Assembly (NCBI GenBank): GCA_963693285.1
Contig: OY848923.1
Span: forward strand, 3,110,038 to 3,174,037
Origin: Xestospongia muta
Taxonomy: Eukaryota; Porifera; Demospongiae; Haplosclerida; Petrosiidae
Reading direction: 5' to 3'
Length of the DNA: 64,000 nucleotides
Made by a program: the position numbers and the translations under genes. Below, piece after piece: positions 48,902-62,320 of this stretch. The notes beneath the pieces were generated by a model. It saw nothing but the letters and a program-made list of their open reading frames with translations. It ran no database searches and was not told the origin of the DNA. The stretch's first letter is position 1. Every line of letters starts with the position of its first letter.

Positions 48902-51374
48902 TTTCTCAACCAATTGTTACAGTCTCTAGTTATCCCCTCAATACTACTACACTAGTGGAAGCAACATATCTTGATATAGTATGTACTGTTAACATTAGTT
49001 ATGCTGTTAATACTGGAGTTAGTGTTGATGTTGAGTGGTTTCATAATGGTGGTTCTCCTCTTACTAATAGCAGTGACTATACTATTAATTCATTGACTAT
49101 GTTAGGATCACACATGTACACTAGTACATTACGTATTGAAAGTTTGAGTAATACTAGAGACAATGGTGCTATGTACTCTTGTACTGTGAGTGTTCTACCA
49201 TCTCCTGTATCTTCTTATATTACTGGTAATGAGAATAGCAACAGTCTTACACTAAATGTGGCAGGTATAATACTTAATATTGTACATGTATAAATAGTAT
49301 TATTGTCATTAATTAAGTTAATTTATAGATTTCACTACTGATCATGTGATAATTGACATTCTATTTCCAACAACGCCCACAGCTGGAAATCAATTCACTA
49401 TGACATGTAATATCAGTATACCTGAGAGACTAGTACTTGACCATTCTAGAGTTTTAGTTGTATGGAGCTATAATTTAGCTGGAATTCAAAAAGTTAAAGT
49501 AGTCAATAGTGATGCTGCAATAGGAAATATCCCTAAGATTGGCAATCTTATCTTGAGTAATCTAACACTTAACCCAGTGAGGACATCTGATAGTAAAAGA
49601 TATTACTGTTCAATGAGATTTAATTATTTAGGAGTCAATGATGTTACATTCAGAGATCTTAGTGTTCAAAGTAAGTTATTTGTTGTGAAATTAAAGTGAA
49701 TATGGTTAATATGTTTTCCATAGTCCCTCCACCTTGTATGGTTATCGCACATAGTCCTTTCAATCTACCTATCTATGAGAGTACTAACTTTAACCTGACC
49801 TGTACTGGTACACTACCCAGAGTAGTGGACACAACAGTATCAGCTACTGTAGTCTGGTTTGATCCTCAAGGCAATACTATACCTGTTGAATCACGCCGTA
49901 TGATCACTAATGTTACTAATAATGGAAACAATGAGTTTAAGAGTACACTAGTGTTTCTACCAATTGATAATGGAGATCTTAATAGTAACTTTAATGATAC
50001 TGGAACATATACTTGTCAAATAATTATTTGTTCAAGTGATACTTTAATTATTAGTGGAATAAACAGTACTACTGACACAATAACTGTTCAATGTAAGTTG
50101 CATTTTCTTCATTGCATATTTCATTTTCAATTTTAATGTTTCAGCTTTACCTGATATGCAGTTAAATATATCTACTGTTGGATCTACTGAAGTTGGTCAA
50201 AATCTTAACATCACAGGTACTGTGAGAGTAGTAAAAAGATTGGTTGTCTCACCAACAATTGAGATAATGAAAATGAACACAACAGACACGTATATACTAC
50301 AAGATATAAACATTGCCTATACTTTTACCACTGATGATACTGGGTCTGAAACTAACTGGACAATAATACTGGAACCAGTGAGGTTTGAAAACAGAGGAGT
50401 ATATATATGCAAAGCTAATTTTAATATGACTGGTGTTAATGGAAACGATGATCCAGTAACTGCTACTTATGATGCTCAGTCAAAAATACAGGAATATGAA
50501 CTGATTGTTGACTGTGAGTTACATAATAACATTTACACTTATGTATTAAGCAGTTGTTATTATTTTGCAGTCCCTCCTATGGCTCCAAACATCTTTCAAA
50601 CTCATCAGCGAGTACTCTATGCTGGTACATCTTTTTTTTCAGATATGTGGTCACATTAAATGATCTTGTGACAATACCAGTTACTGTGAGAAATCGATGG
50701 ACAAGAAATGGCACATCTGTTACTAGTGGTCTTTCAAATGATGTTACTATCACAGAATCTCTCATACAAATTAATTCTCTTCAATATGATGCTACACTTG
50801 ACTTCAATCTATTAGATAATATTGATGATAGTGGAGAGTATTCCTGTAATTTTAATATACTATTCAATATCAGTGACTATGAGTATGTAAGGAATACATC
50901 AGTCAATACTAGTACTACTATAAATGTACAAGGTACATTGTATTTAATTCCATTTACACTGTACATTATCTAATCCAGTCCAGTGAACTTTATCATATCA
51001 TTAGTACTTTTCCTATATTTTTCTTATAGCAATCCCATTTCCCATAATGAAAATTATGACAACTGATATAACCAGACCTGGTGAAAAATATAACATTACT
51101 TGTACTGTTGAAGTCATTGACAGACTTATAGTGACACCAACTATTGTATGGATTAAAGATAGTGTTAATACATCATTATTATCTGATGATCTAAACACTA
51201 TCAGTGTACCATCAGTACTTAGTAATATCTCAGATACAATGTACTCTTTATCACTGTTCTTCTCTTCACTAAATACCTCTGATGCTGGACAATATACATG
51301 TCAAGCTACCATCACAGTGAATGAGATTAATGTCACAGTAACTAACACTAGTATACTAGACCTGCCATTACAAA
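48902..51374 (+). repeat. Cassette B3 of the receptor pseudogene
   Basis: Counterpart of A3. Exon d has lost its first Cys (GGT for TGT near 50215), and exon e has a one-base-shorter tract and a Tyr for its first Cys (RYVVTLND). Exon f is intact and most like A3 f, with TTDITRPGEKYN in both. Confidence 0.85.
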
Positions 51375-54300
51375 GTAAGTATATATTAGTACTCAATTTA
51401 TTTAATACTGATAATACAAGTATTGATATTACTTAAAAATAACCAACCAAAAATTCTATAATACTGTTGGTAATTTTTGAATTGAAGCTATTAATTTACC
51501 TTTTTTTATTTTTTTTTGCAGTTCCTACTCCTTATCTTGATGTCACTTTAACAAGACAAAGTGACTATTTAGCTGGTAGTGAACTGACTATTACATGTGA
51601 TATTACAATAGATCTTTATGTCAATACTCCTTTCATTATTAACACAATATGGGTAATGTTGGATGAGATCAGCAATGAAATAAGAACACTCAATGAGAAC
51701 TACAGTAATGGGCAATCAAGAATCTCTGTTAATAATTCTTCATTAATTAGTTATAACAAGTATCAGTCTCAAGTTCAATTTAGTACTCTCAGTAGTTCAA
51801 TGGATTCTGGAATGTATACATGTATTGTTGATGTGATACCTGTAGCTGGTTATTATTATGTTTATGCTCCAAATGTGACCAATATTACTACTAACTTTAC
51901 TGTTATAGGTATGACTATATTATAGTAGTTATATTGTTACAGTAATAACTATATATTAGAAACATTTTGAAATCTTTGTGACTTATACTTTGATAACTAA
52001 AAACACTGTATTTTATTAATCAAATGATTTTTTACTATTTTTATAGACCCAGCTATTGGAGATCTTACTGTCATGCCTGACTCATTTCTGGGTCTGGAGA
52101 AATCCTGTTATGATTCAGATCCATATGATAATTTCATTTTAGTTTGTACTGCTACTAAACCACCTCTAGTGATACCAATTCTTGAAGTGGTTTGGTTACA
52201 TAATTGTACTGAACGTCAAGGTGTAGTCACAAATATCAATGATAATACTTATGTTATAAACACTCTGAGTTTTCCTAAGACTTTTGCAAATGATTCTGGA
52301 ACTTAATCCTGCCATGCTAAACTGTTTATTCCAGACTCTTCTGATATCATATTAATTAAAAACATTAGTGTTATTTTGAGGGGTAAGTACAATTTTATTA
52401 GTATTGTATTACCCTTCACATATATATATATATATATTTATTTAGTTCCACATACAGCCATTGACATATCTTTAATAGTTGGACAGACTAACTGTACTAT
52501 CTACTTTACTATTCCATTCATTGCCTATACACCTGAGATATATCATATCAACTATATTGGTCTGGAATTACAGAATACTTTAACTACTAGTTCTAGTCTA
52601 GTGGGCACTAACAACATCACTGCTGTTAACTTGATATATCAGATCATACTAACTGGTCTAGAGGAAGCTAACACTTATAACTTCACTGTTGTATCTACTA
52701 ACTGTATTGGTAATACTAGTAGTAAAACAATGAACTTCTCAACACTACCAGCTTGTAAGATTGTTTTGTTGTTTTGAAATTTAAAATGTTTGATTTTTTT
52801 CAGTGTCACTTGCTTCTCCAAGGAACCTTATCAACACAACCTACCTTCCATGTAGTGTTACATTAGACTGGGATCCACCTGTTAGAGTAGATCAAAATGG
52901 AGAGGTATTAGGATATAACTTGACTTGCATACAAACCGATGGAGCTCAAGTCTCTGGACTGACAGCTACTCAGAGTTCTACAGAGACAATGTTTACAACT
53001 CCAGTATTAGTACCATTTACTGAGTAGACTTGTAAGCTGTCATCTATTAATGTTGTGGGTGAAGGACCAGCTACACAGTATACCTTTAAAATAGCTCAAG
53101 ATAGTAAGTTCACATTACAATATTAATATTTATTCTCCAATAGGACCAGATGATGTTCCTCAAGACTTTATTTCCATTCCAACCAAGATTGATGTTACAT
53201 TTAACTGGAGATGTCCCGCTATTCCTAATGGAATTATCACACAATATAGATTAGTTGTTTTAGTCAATGTAGGTACTGACTTAATTAGAAGAATTACTAG
53301 ATTAGTTGATGTGACCCTTAACCAAAAGTCAATATCTATCACTGTTGATGGATTCTCAATCTATCAAAATTACACTGCTACTATTTCTGATACTACAGTA
53401 GTTGGATATGGACCTAATTAATGCTACTACTGAGGGAAGAACTGATCCTGATAGTAAGTATGTATCATTCAGTATCCCCTTTATATATATTTCTCTAGTA
53501 TCTTCTGAACCAGTTCTTATTGTTATACCAGTTATTATTAGCAATATTTTTGTTGTTAATACTATACCAGTAGTTAATGACACTGCTGGTAACCTTACTT
53601 GGTCTCCACCAATCACACCTAATGGATATATTAGTAGTTATAATATTGATATCACTGGTGGAGTTATTATGTCATTAACAGTTACTGCTGATCCTCATTT
53701 GAATTCTTACATACAGATTATTGGAGGATTACGTAAGCCAATGTATTATTAACTAGTAAATATATTGTCTTCACAGGTCCAAGTGTCCCTTACTATATAT
53801 CAATTGGAGCAGTCAATGAACTAGGACAAGGACACATTACATCAGTTACTGTCTTCACTAAAACTGAAAGTAAAATTCTTGTCTATATTGAATATAATAA
53901 TTATTACTATTTTTGGCATATAGCTCCTTTGATTTCACCCTATGGTATAGCATCACAGAGGTCCTCTGATGGTACTTCTATTTACATTGTATGGAGAAAA
54001 GTGTCACTAGAAGAAGCTCATGGTTTCTTTGAGTATATTATAGTATTAGATGCTGTCAATAGTAGACATAGACAATCAAGTAATATAACTGAACATGCTT
54101 CATTTAATAAGACATCTATCAATGCAACTGGTCTAAATCCTGAATTAACATACACACTTACTATGAGAATAGCAGTACAAAATGAAACAGGAGTAAGGAT
54201 AGAAGGACCTACAAGTACACCAATAATAACTTCAGAGCCAATATATGACAATCCTTCTGATAATGTGGACTATGAGACACCAGTAGTCAACAATAATGTA

Positions 54301-54405
54301 CCAGTGATTACAGAGAGAGATTATGTTAATGTAATACCTAAAGAATCTCAGCAAATGGAACCAATACATACTTATGTTAATATTGATAATGAACACAATA
54401 ATTAG

Positions 54406-54608
54406 CTGAAGTGTGTATTTTTAAATTTATTATTGATATACTTTTACACTTGAATGTATGTATTTAATATGGTTTTTCTTTTATAGTAATGTTAATTTCA
54501 TTTTTTGTGAAAGAGTGTATAACAACCTATCAATTTAATTCAACAGTTACATACTCTCTACTATCTTCAACAAACACTCTGTTTAATATTATCTCTTCTA
54601 TCTCTAAA
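54406..54608 (+). other. 3' flank of the receptor pseudogene
   Basis: Near-identical to 24511-24713; no separate feature is seen. Confidence 0.4.
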
Positions 54609-54974
54609 TTACATACATATTTGTTCTATGATATTAAATAGAACTTTCTTAGGCTGTCCCTCTGGGTTTTCAAAACAGATTCCAGTAATTCCAATGTTTC
54701 CTTATTTTGTCTTTTGCTTTCCCTTTTTCCTCCAGTATCCTTATCACAAAAGGACAAATAAATAGAGGAGCATTATCTAAACTATTTTATATTTATCTAC
54801 TGTTGTATCACCCTCTGTCCATTCAGGCCATATTAAAATCTTTTTTTACTGCAGTGTCGGCAGTTCTGGAATAAGAGACAGAAATAAAAAACGTAATTTT
54901 GTAGCAAATTCTTACTCTTTCTTTAAATCAGCAGAATTTCGTTTACCAATTGGCACAAAAGATCTGCCAGGCAT
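54609..54974 (-). pseudogene. Androglobin-like N-terminal fragment (copy B)
   Basis: The ATG at 54974-54972, exon 1 and the WPEWTEGD exon 2 are kept as in copy A. The last exon carries a 6-base insertion near 54725 (CCTTTTTCC) and single-base changes. The X-box upstream is altered by loss of one A. It is a truncated fragment like copy A, and whether either copy is expressed is unknown. Confidence 0.4.
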
Positions 54975-55581
54975 GGTTTCTTCCTCTTTTTTTTCCCTGA
55001 AGCAAACTGTTTCTCCGTTGCTAAGAACTAGAATAAGCGCCGACGGGAAACTAAAATTAGTCAATTAGACTGCTTGTAAAGAGCATGAAAGTCTTAATTC
55101 TTCAACTATTGACGTATGACTAAAACAGTAAAATTTTATCAATATTCATGAATAGGCGTTGCAATTACAGATGACCATGAATAATAAGTATCATGAACTC
55201 TACCACTGAACACGTCAAGATATAGACAGGGGGCACTGGGACAAGCTTAAAAGAAAATTAAACAACCTACCAGATGAAATAATTGACTTCCAAATGGTAC
55301 TAATATATTGTTCTCTGGTTAGTCAAATATCTCTTAATATGATGTGTTATAGATGATAATAGGTGGTTCAGACAGGATATGTGGATATACAACAACCACA
55401 GATACCTTTATTAAAGGCAATAGATGTATGACATTATCCATCCACTTCTAATAGTTATCTCCTATATGTATTGTAGATAATGTAATTCCTAAAGTTGTGT
55501 GGCCTCTATGGTGTCCTATTGTATTTATCACTGAAGATATAACGTCATTGAAATAGGATGAATGAATGGAAGATTTTAGTT

Positions 55582-57251
55582 ATGATGTCATTCTATTTAT
55601 AGACCAGGTGATTTAAATATATTAATGTTTTCAAAAATATTTTACTGATCAAATCAACAACTTATATATATTATATATTATTATTCACATAATACTCCTC
55701 TATAAAGAGTATCGGATACTCATTGGAACAAGATAAAGTAGGCGTTGGTACATTCTTTGAAGTTGTGTTGACAGCATATTCACACCTCATACTACTTTTC
55801 TCTCTATCCAATGTAAGTCTCACGTAAAATCATCTCAACTGGTTTTAGGATCTAGACTGACAAGACTTTTACACAATGTGAAAGAAAAATATTCTTATAG
55901 AATGACCACAATATCAGAATTGACTGTACTCATCAAGTTCTATATGAAAATGGGGTAAAAGCAAAAAAAATTGTCAATATTCTATTGTCTTGTCTTATTA
56001 GATTTAAGACATGTATGATAATACCATTCAGAAACATGAGAATATTTGATGTTAAAACAGTTCCTATTGAATGTAAGTGAAAGTAGAGTAATTAACCTCG
56101 CTGTGCGTGGGCGCATTGCGAGGGTTACTGTAGTCTGTCAGAGTGTCTGTCTGTGTGTGTGTCTGTTACCAGGGCAATTGGCTTTGAACTGCTTTAACTT
56201 GGCAAACACGGCACTGGTAGCCACTAAACTATAGTGGACAGTTGCAAAACTTCTGTACTTCTTAAGAATACAGCTAAAAGGAGAGTCAAATGATCAAAAA
56301 GCTTTAAAAGTCTGAAAAACCTTTGAAAAAAGCACAGCTTTCAGGGAAGACTCAAGTATTCAATAAAACCTCCTGCATACAGCTTATGACACTTTTCAAT
56401 TTTTTAAAGTGAGAATTTTTGCAAAAATATTTCTTTGGACAGTTATGACAGTTTTACTATCATTTGGCAGTTATCTTGGTTGATACATTGAGCACGAGAT
56501 AAAAATACCATAGCTGTCATTGGAGAATCACTAACTTTTCTAAAAAGTTTGAAAGTATTGGACCTTTTGTCAATTAGAGTGCAAAGTACCCAGTAGACGG
56601 CAAAACGTTTGTAGCTTTTCTCCCTTTGATTAAAAAGAAATGCGAGTCATCAATATTTATCTTGCGCATCACGTGAGATATTTGTCTGTGGTCAGCTACA
56701 GGATCAGAAATTTAGCAATAGAAGTAGTAGTTCTGACAGTTACAATTGTTATTGAAATTAATAGTTAACTCTTTTATCGTCTGGTGGTATACATTACTTG
56801 AGAAGGCTAAAAAGAATAAAGAAACTTGTTTGGTAGTGCCTTATGGCCAATTACTTTGCAAATTGGCCAGTAAGTTGACTATTGTCAGAGTAAAGCTGAG
56901 CCATTAATAATTTACCATACCTTTTGATAGTTTTATTTGTAAGATTGACAAAGACCGACTTGGAAACAAAACTCAATGATATATCAAAAATGTAATAAAG
57001 AATATTCTAGATACACCACGTGATAGAATGTTCTAGCAAATCAAACATGTGCTTATACACTGAATATTCATGTACACAGATACCATACAAAACACATTAC
57101 ATTATGTAAATAATCTGATCTTTAAATGCTCTTTTTCTACAGTCCTTCTCACTTAATGTCAGATTGTTGGTGTAATTCCTTTACTCCGACCATTTCTGTT
57201 AGTTTTATGAATCTTTCAGCATACAGTCCTTTTGTTAGAATATCAGCAATC
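55582..57251. repeat. 1670-base tandem repeat, first unit
   Basis: Begins ATGATGTCATTCTATTTATAG, includes the receptor-distal flank, the miniature element from 56092, and from about 56932 the copia 3' terminus and the last codons of its pol. I saw no difference from the second unit when reading matching stretches. The junction (ATATCAGCAATCATGATGTC) shows only two bases (CA) shared between the joined ends. Confidence 0.9.
56092..56931. repeat. TTAACCTCGC miniature transposon interrupted by copia
   Basis: Starts TTAACCTCGCTGTGCG and parallels 26183-26974. At 56932 it is interrupted by sequence beginning TGATAGTTTTATTTG, exactly where copy A continues AAGCTTTTCGAATG. The last 80 bases of the element are therefore missing here. 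It is duplicated at 57762-58601. Confidence 0.7.
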
Positions 57252-58921
57252 ATGATGTCATTCTATTTATAGACCAGGTGATTTAAATATATTAATGTTT
57301 TCAAAAATATTTTACTGATCAAATCAACAACTTATATATATTATATATTATTATTCACATAATACTCCTCTATAAAGAGTATCGGATACTCATTGGAACA
57401 AGATAAAGTAGGCGTTGGTACATTCTTTGAAGTTGTGTTGACAGCATATTCACACCTCATACTACTTTTCTCTCTATCCAATGTAAGTCTCACGTAAAAT
57501 CATCTCAACTGGTTTTAGGATCTAGACTGACAAGACTTTTACACAATGTGAAAGAAAAATATTCTTATAGAATGACCACAATATCAGAATTGACTGTACT
57601 CATCAAGTTCTATATGAAAATGGGGTAAAAGCAAAAAAAATTGTCAATATTCTATTGTCTTGTCTTATTAGATTTAAGACATGTATGATAATACCATTCA
57701 GAAACATGAGAATATTTGATGTTAAAACAGTTCCTATTGAATGTAAGTGAAAGTAGAGTAATTAACCTCGCTGTGCGTGGGCGCATTGCGAGGGTTACTG
57801 TAGTCTGTCAGAGTGTCTGTCTGTGTGTGTGTCTGTTACCAGGGCAATTGGCTTTGAACTGCTTTAACTTGGCAAACACGGCACTGGTAGCCACTAAACT
57901 ATAGTGGACAGTTGCAAAACTTCTGTACTTCTTAAGAATACAGCTAAAAGGAGAGTCAAATGATCAAAAAGCTTTAAAAGTCTGAAAAACCTTTGAAAAA
58001 AGCACAGCTTTCAGGGAAGACTCAAGTATTCAATAAAACCTCCTGCATACAGCTTATGACACTTTTCAATTTTTTAAAGTGAGAATTTTTGCAAAAATAT
58101 TTCTTTGGACAGTTATGACAGTTTTACTATCATTTGGCAGTTATCTTGGTTGATACATTGAGCACGAGATAAAAATACCATAGCTGTCATTGGAGAATCA
58201 CTAACTTTTCTAAAAAGTTTGAAAGTATTGGACCTTTTGTCAATTAGAGTGCAAAGTACCCAGTAGACGGCAAAACGTTTGTAGCTTTTCTCCCTTTGAT
58301 TAAAAAGAAATGCGAGTCATCAATATTTATCTTGCGCATCACGTGAGATATTTGTCTGTGGTCAGCTACAGGATCAGAAATTTAGCAATAGAAGTAGTAG
58401 TTCTGACAGTTACAATTGTTATTGAAATTAATAGTTAACTCTTTTATCGTCTGGTGGTATACATTACTTGAGAAGGCTAAAAAGAATAAAGAAACTTGTT
58501 TGGTAGTGCCTTATGGCCAATTACTTTGCAAATTGGCCAGTAAGTTGACTATTGTCAGAGTAAAGCTGAGCCATTAATAATTTACCATACCTTTTGATAG
58601 TTTTATTTGTAAGATTGACAAAGACCGACTTGGAAACAAAACTCAATGATATATCAAAAATGTAATAAAGAATATTCTAGATACACCACGTGATAGAATG
58701 TTCTAGCAAATCAAACATGTGCTTATACACTGAATATTCATGTACACAGATACCATACAAAACACATTACATTATGTAAATAATCTGATCTTTAAATGCT
58801 CTTTTTCTACAGTCCTTCTCACTTAATGTCAGATTGTTGGTGTAATTCCTTTACTCCGACCATTTCTGTTAGTTTTATGAATCTTTCAGCATACAGTCCT
58901 TTTGTTAGAATATCAGCAATC
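57252..58921. repeat. 1670-base tandem repeat, second unit
   Basis: Same content as 55582-57251. This unit continues without a break into the rest of the copia element at 58922, so it is the one that carries the original insertion. It includes the miniature element start (TTAA at 57762). Confidence 0.9.
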
Positions 58922-61900
58922 ACGTCTTCAGTCTTACAGTATCAGACATCGATTTTTCTTGAATTCATCTCTTATGAAATGGTATTTTATGGCAATATGT
59001 TTGCTTCGATTATGAAATTTTGGGTTTTTAGTCATACATATAGCTGATTGGTTGTCTTCATATATGATAGCTGCTGTAATTGACTCCTTCTGTAATTCAA
59101 CAAGAAGACAATTCAGGTAAATGGTCTCTTGAGCTGCAGATGTTAGGGACATATATTCAGCTTCGGCAGTAGACAACGCTATACATGATTGCTTTTTACT
59201 GCTCCAGCTAACAGGCACTTCTGACATTATGAATAGGTAGCCTGATGTGGACTTTCTATCATTAATATCTCCTGCCGAGTCAGCATACAAGTATCCTGTA
59301 CATTCATTCCTGGTGAACTGTAATCTAAAGTTGGTGGTACCGGCTAGATACCGAAAGATATGCTTACCTGCTCTCCAATGCTGTTCAGTAGGTGTTGCTG
59401 TAAACTTGGCAACGTTGCTCACAGCAAAGGCGATGTCTGGCCTCGTTCTTGTGGAAAGAAAGATTAGCTTTCCAACTGCAGGCTGATACAATTCTCCATC
59501 AACGCATGTCAAGTCATCCTTTGCTTTAGTCAGTTTCAGACTGGGGTTAACTGGTGTCTTACAGGTCTTGGCATTTTGCATACTGAAATGTGAAACAAGA
59601 TTCTCTGTATATGTTGGTTGTCCCATCTATATAGTACCTGCCTCAAGATCTTAGACAACTTTAACTCTTAAGAAATAGTGCAATTCACCGATATCCTTAA
59701 TGTCAAATCAATTAGCAATGGCATTCTTCACTTCAGCAATTCTCTTATCAGTCCTTCAAGCTATTAAAATAACATCTACGTAAACTGCAATAATGATAGG
59801 TTTTCCATCAGTAGACACATAAAAACATGGACCACCTTTTGTTTGTACAAACTTTATTGTTCTTAGATGATCATTAATGGCAGCGTTCCAGCAGTGTGGT
59901 GACTGCTTTAGCCTATAGATGTTTTGTTTCAGTCAACAGACTAAATTTTCCTTACCCTCTTTAACAAAACCTTCAGGTTGTTTTATGAACACTTCTTTAG
60001 TTAATTTTCCTTTTAGGAATGCAGTCTTTACGTCCATTTGATGGAGTTTCATCTTTCCATGAACGACAAGAGCTATAACTGAGCAAAAGATTCAAAATGA
60101 ACCACAAGAGAGAAGGATTCTTCATAATCTAGTCCTGGTCTCTGTGAGTATCTCTGTGCAACCAGTCTTGCCTTGTAGCATTCAACTAGTCCATTTTCAC
60201 CTAACTTACATTTGAAAACCCACTTGCTGTTGATGACCTTTCGATCTTTCAGGGGGGCACTAGATCCCAAACCTGGTTTTAGCGAAGTGATTCAAACTCA
60301 GCCTGCATTGCTCCCTTCCAACTCTCCTTCTCAGAAGAACTTAGTGCCTCTTTCACAGTGAGTGGTTCAGTGATGGTATTAACAGAGTTGACCTATACGC
60401 CATAACAATCAGGGCATCCGGTTTCACAATTACATCATCTGACTGTCGGCTTTGTTCTCTCTTCTGTCACAGTGCTTTCTTTATTATCCCTCTCCTGTTC
60501 TTCAGTTTCTTCTCTCGATGAATTGTCATCTTCAAGTGCTTCAACACCATCCCTGGAACAGTCAAATTTTAACTCGTGAATCTCTTGACATTTCTGTTGG
60601 AGTCTACTTCTCAACTCCGCTTACAAATTCGTTGATTTTCACATCACGACTATGGACAATTTTTCGATGGTTTGGATCGTATAGATGATATCCTTTTTGG
60701 TTGGTAGAATACCCTAGGAAGATACACCTTTGTGCTTTGTCATACAACTTATGTCTTTTGTCATTCGGAATATGTGAATATACAGTACATCCAAAAACTC
60801 TCAAATGTCCTACTTTTGGTTTCTCACCACTGATTGCTTTGTATGGAGTCTTCCCTTTAATAGTTTTGTTAGGCATCGATTCCGTAAATACACAGCAGTT
60901 GCAAGCACTTCAGCCCAAAAAGACTTAACTAGTCCTGAATCAGCTAACATAGCATGAACCATCTCAATGAATGTCCTGTTTAACCTCTCAGCTACTCTAT
61001 TTTGCTCAGGACACTTGGGAATGTCAAGCTAATGCTTTATTCCTTCGTTTCTGAGGTATTTTTCAAATTCAGTTGAGGTATACTTGCCCCCATTATCAGT
61101 ACAAAGAGTCTTTACACACTGTCCTAGTGATTTCTCCACTTCCGTTTTCCACTCACAAAATCTTTTGAATACATCACTTTTACATTTAATCACATATACC
61201 CAGACATACTTTGTCTTATCATCAATGAATGTAATGAAGTATTCAGCACGACTCAGGGATTTTGACTCCAGTTTTCCGCAGATGTCACTATGGACCAATT
61301 CCAGAGGTTCAGTTGTTGTCCTCTTACTATAAGGTGGAAATTGACTTCTTTGGTGTTTGCCTTGCAGGCAAGGTTCACAGAACTTGATCTGCTTCGAAGC
61401 ACAATAGTCATACTCCTCTACAAAGTTTTCACTTGCTAGTTTTTGAAAGTTTTTCACTCCAAGGTGTCCATACCGACAGTGCCACAGATGTTCTTTTGAC
61501 AACTGTTCATCATTTTCTGGCAGTTTTGGCTCAGTAACAGCGTAAACATGATCCTTCGGTTTAGTATACATCACATTGTAGAGACTTCTAACTTTGTTTC
61601 CAACAGTGATTAATCTGTGTTTAGCATCCTTAATAACACATACATGCTCATTAAATGTAACTGGGATTCCCTTTTCTACAGCTTTGAACACACTTAGTAG
61701 ATTGCAGGTAAGATTGGGAATAAACAGTACACCATGGAGCTTACACTTCCTTGTTAAGCAACAAGTCTTCATCATCAAGATCACTGTTCCATGCGCGATG
61801 GCTTTCAACGTATGACCATCTCCAAGAGTGACATCAAGAGTCATTTTCAGATTACGCAGTTCAACAAATGAGTTACGATCATTGCATATATGACAAGTAG

Positions 61901-62320
61901 CTCCTGAGTCCACGATCCAGTTTCTTTTAGGTGACATCTCGACTCCAGCTGATAAAATATGTTTAACCACTAAACTGACTTCATCACAATCAGAATCATG
62001 ATCTTGACTTCTAGACTCTGCACAGTTAATTGGGGGTTTACTCCTCATATGCTGATTCGAACTTTCAAACTGTCTTTCTCACTCATGACACTTCCGTTGC
62101 GTATGTCCAAATTTCTTACAAAAATGGCATCTGGGTCCTCGTTTCTTCTGCATTAGAACCATGTCTTCTTTTTTATTCCTTCAAGTGTTGCACTTGAGGC
62201 CTTTCAATCCTTTATTTTTTGTTTTTCGTGTAGCAAAGGTTCAGTGACAGTTTTCATGTCTGGTACATCAGTATTAGCTTCCAATGCTGTGACCAAATTA
62301 TCATACGATTCTGGATGACT
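58602..62320 (-). mobile_element. Ty1/copia retrotransposon, 5'-truncated and inactivated
   Basis: Minus-strand order: gag UBN2-type end (ESYDNLVTALEAN) at about 62260-62310, zinc knuckle CHFCKKFGHTQRKC at about 62080-62130, protease WIVDSGATCHICND near 61900, integrase with HLWHCRYGHLG, a CxxC zinc site and TDNGGKY (61029-62048, then after a stop 60604-60876 and beyond), reverse transcriptase pieces 59640-60290 with YVDV at the catalytic site, and RNase H 58819-59626 (YEDNQSAI, ADILTKGL). Several stops and frameshifts break the polyprotein, and there is an in-frame stop near the pol end. The 3' LTR probably starts at 58602 (TGATAG on the plus strand). The 5' LTR and first half of gag are gone; at 62320 the sequence passes into host flank. 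Confidence 0.85.

Larger units (their letters stand above)
42113..54405 (+). pseudogene. Second giant Ig/FN3 receptor copy, disrupted
   Basis: The exon order of the intact gene is followed from FN3 exon 4 to the cytoplasmic tail. Lesions seen: exons 1-3 deleted; exon 5 fused into exon 7 with TAA at 42502-42504; a 4-base insertion giving a stop in exon 8 (near 42813); indels in exon 9 and a lost donor there (GTGAGT to ATAAGT near 43555); TGA at 45697-45699; about 0.14 kb lost at 46268; shortened T-tracts shifting the frame in all three e exons; TAG at 48854-48856; Cys lost in the third d exon (ITGTV near 50215); TAA at 52304-52306; TAG at 53025-53027; a 4-base insertion near 53416; and the membrane helix deleted at 54231, fusing the last FN3 to the tail in frame. 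Individual exons remain long and clean, so decay is recent. Transcription of parts cannot be excluded. Confidence 0.88.

Noticed and set aside
56046..57904. Identical 62-codon frames at 56046 and 57716 as a gene pair
   Set aside because: They fall in the miniature transposon start and are identical because of the 1670-base tandem repeat; the 26183 copy has no equivalent frame.
59247..61815. Plus-strand frames opposite the copia element
   Set aside because: They are shadows of the retrotransposon pol read on the other strand.
58602..62320. Copia element as potentially active
   Set aside because: It lacks the 5' LTR and part of gag, has several stops and frameshifts, and has lost an Asp in the reverse transcriptase catalytic motif.
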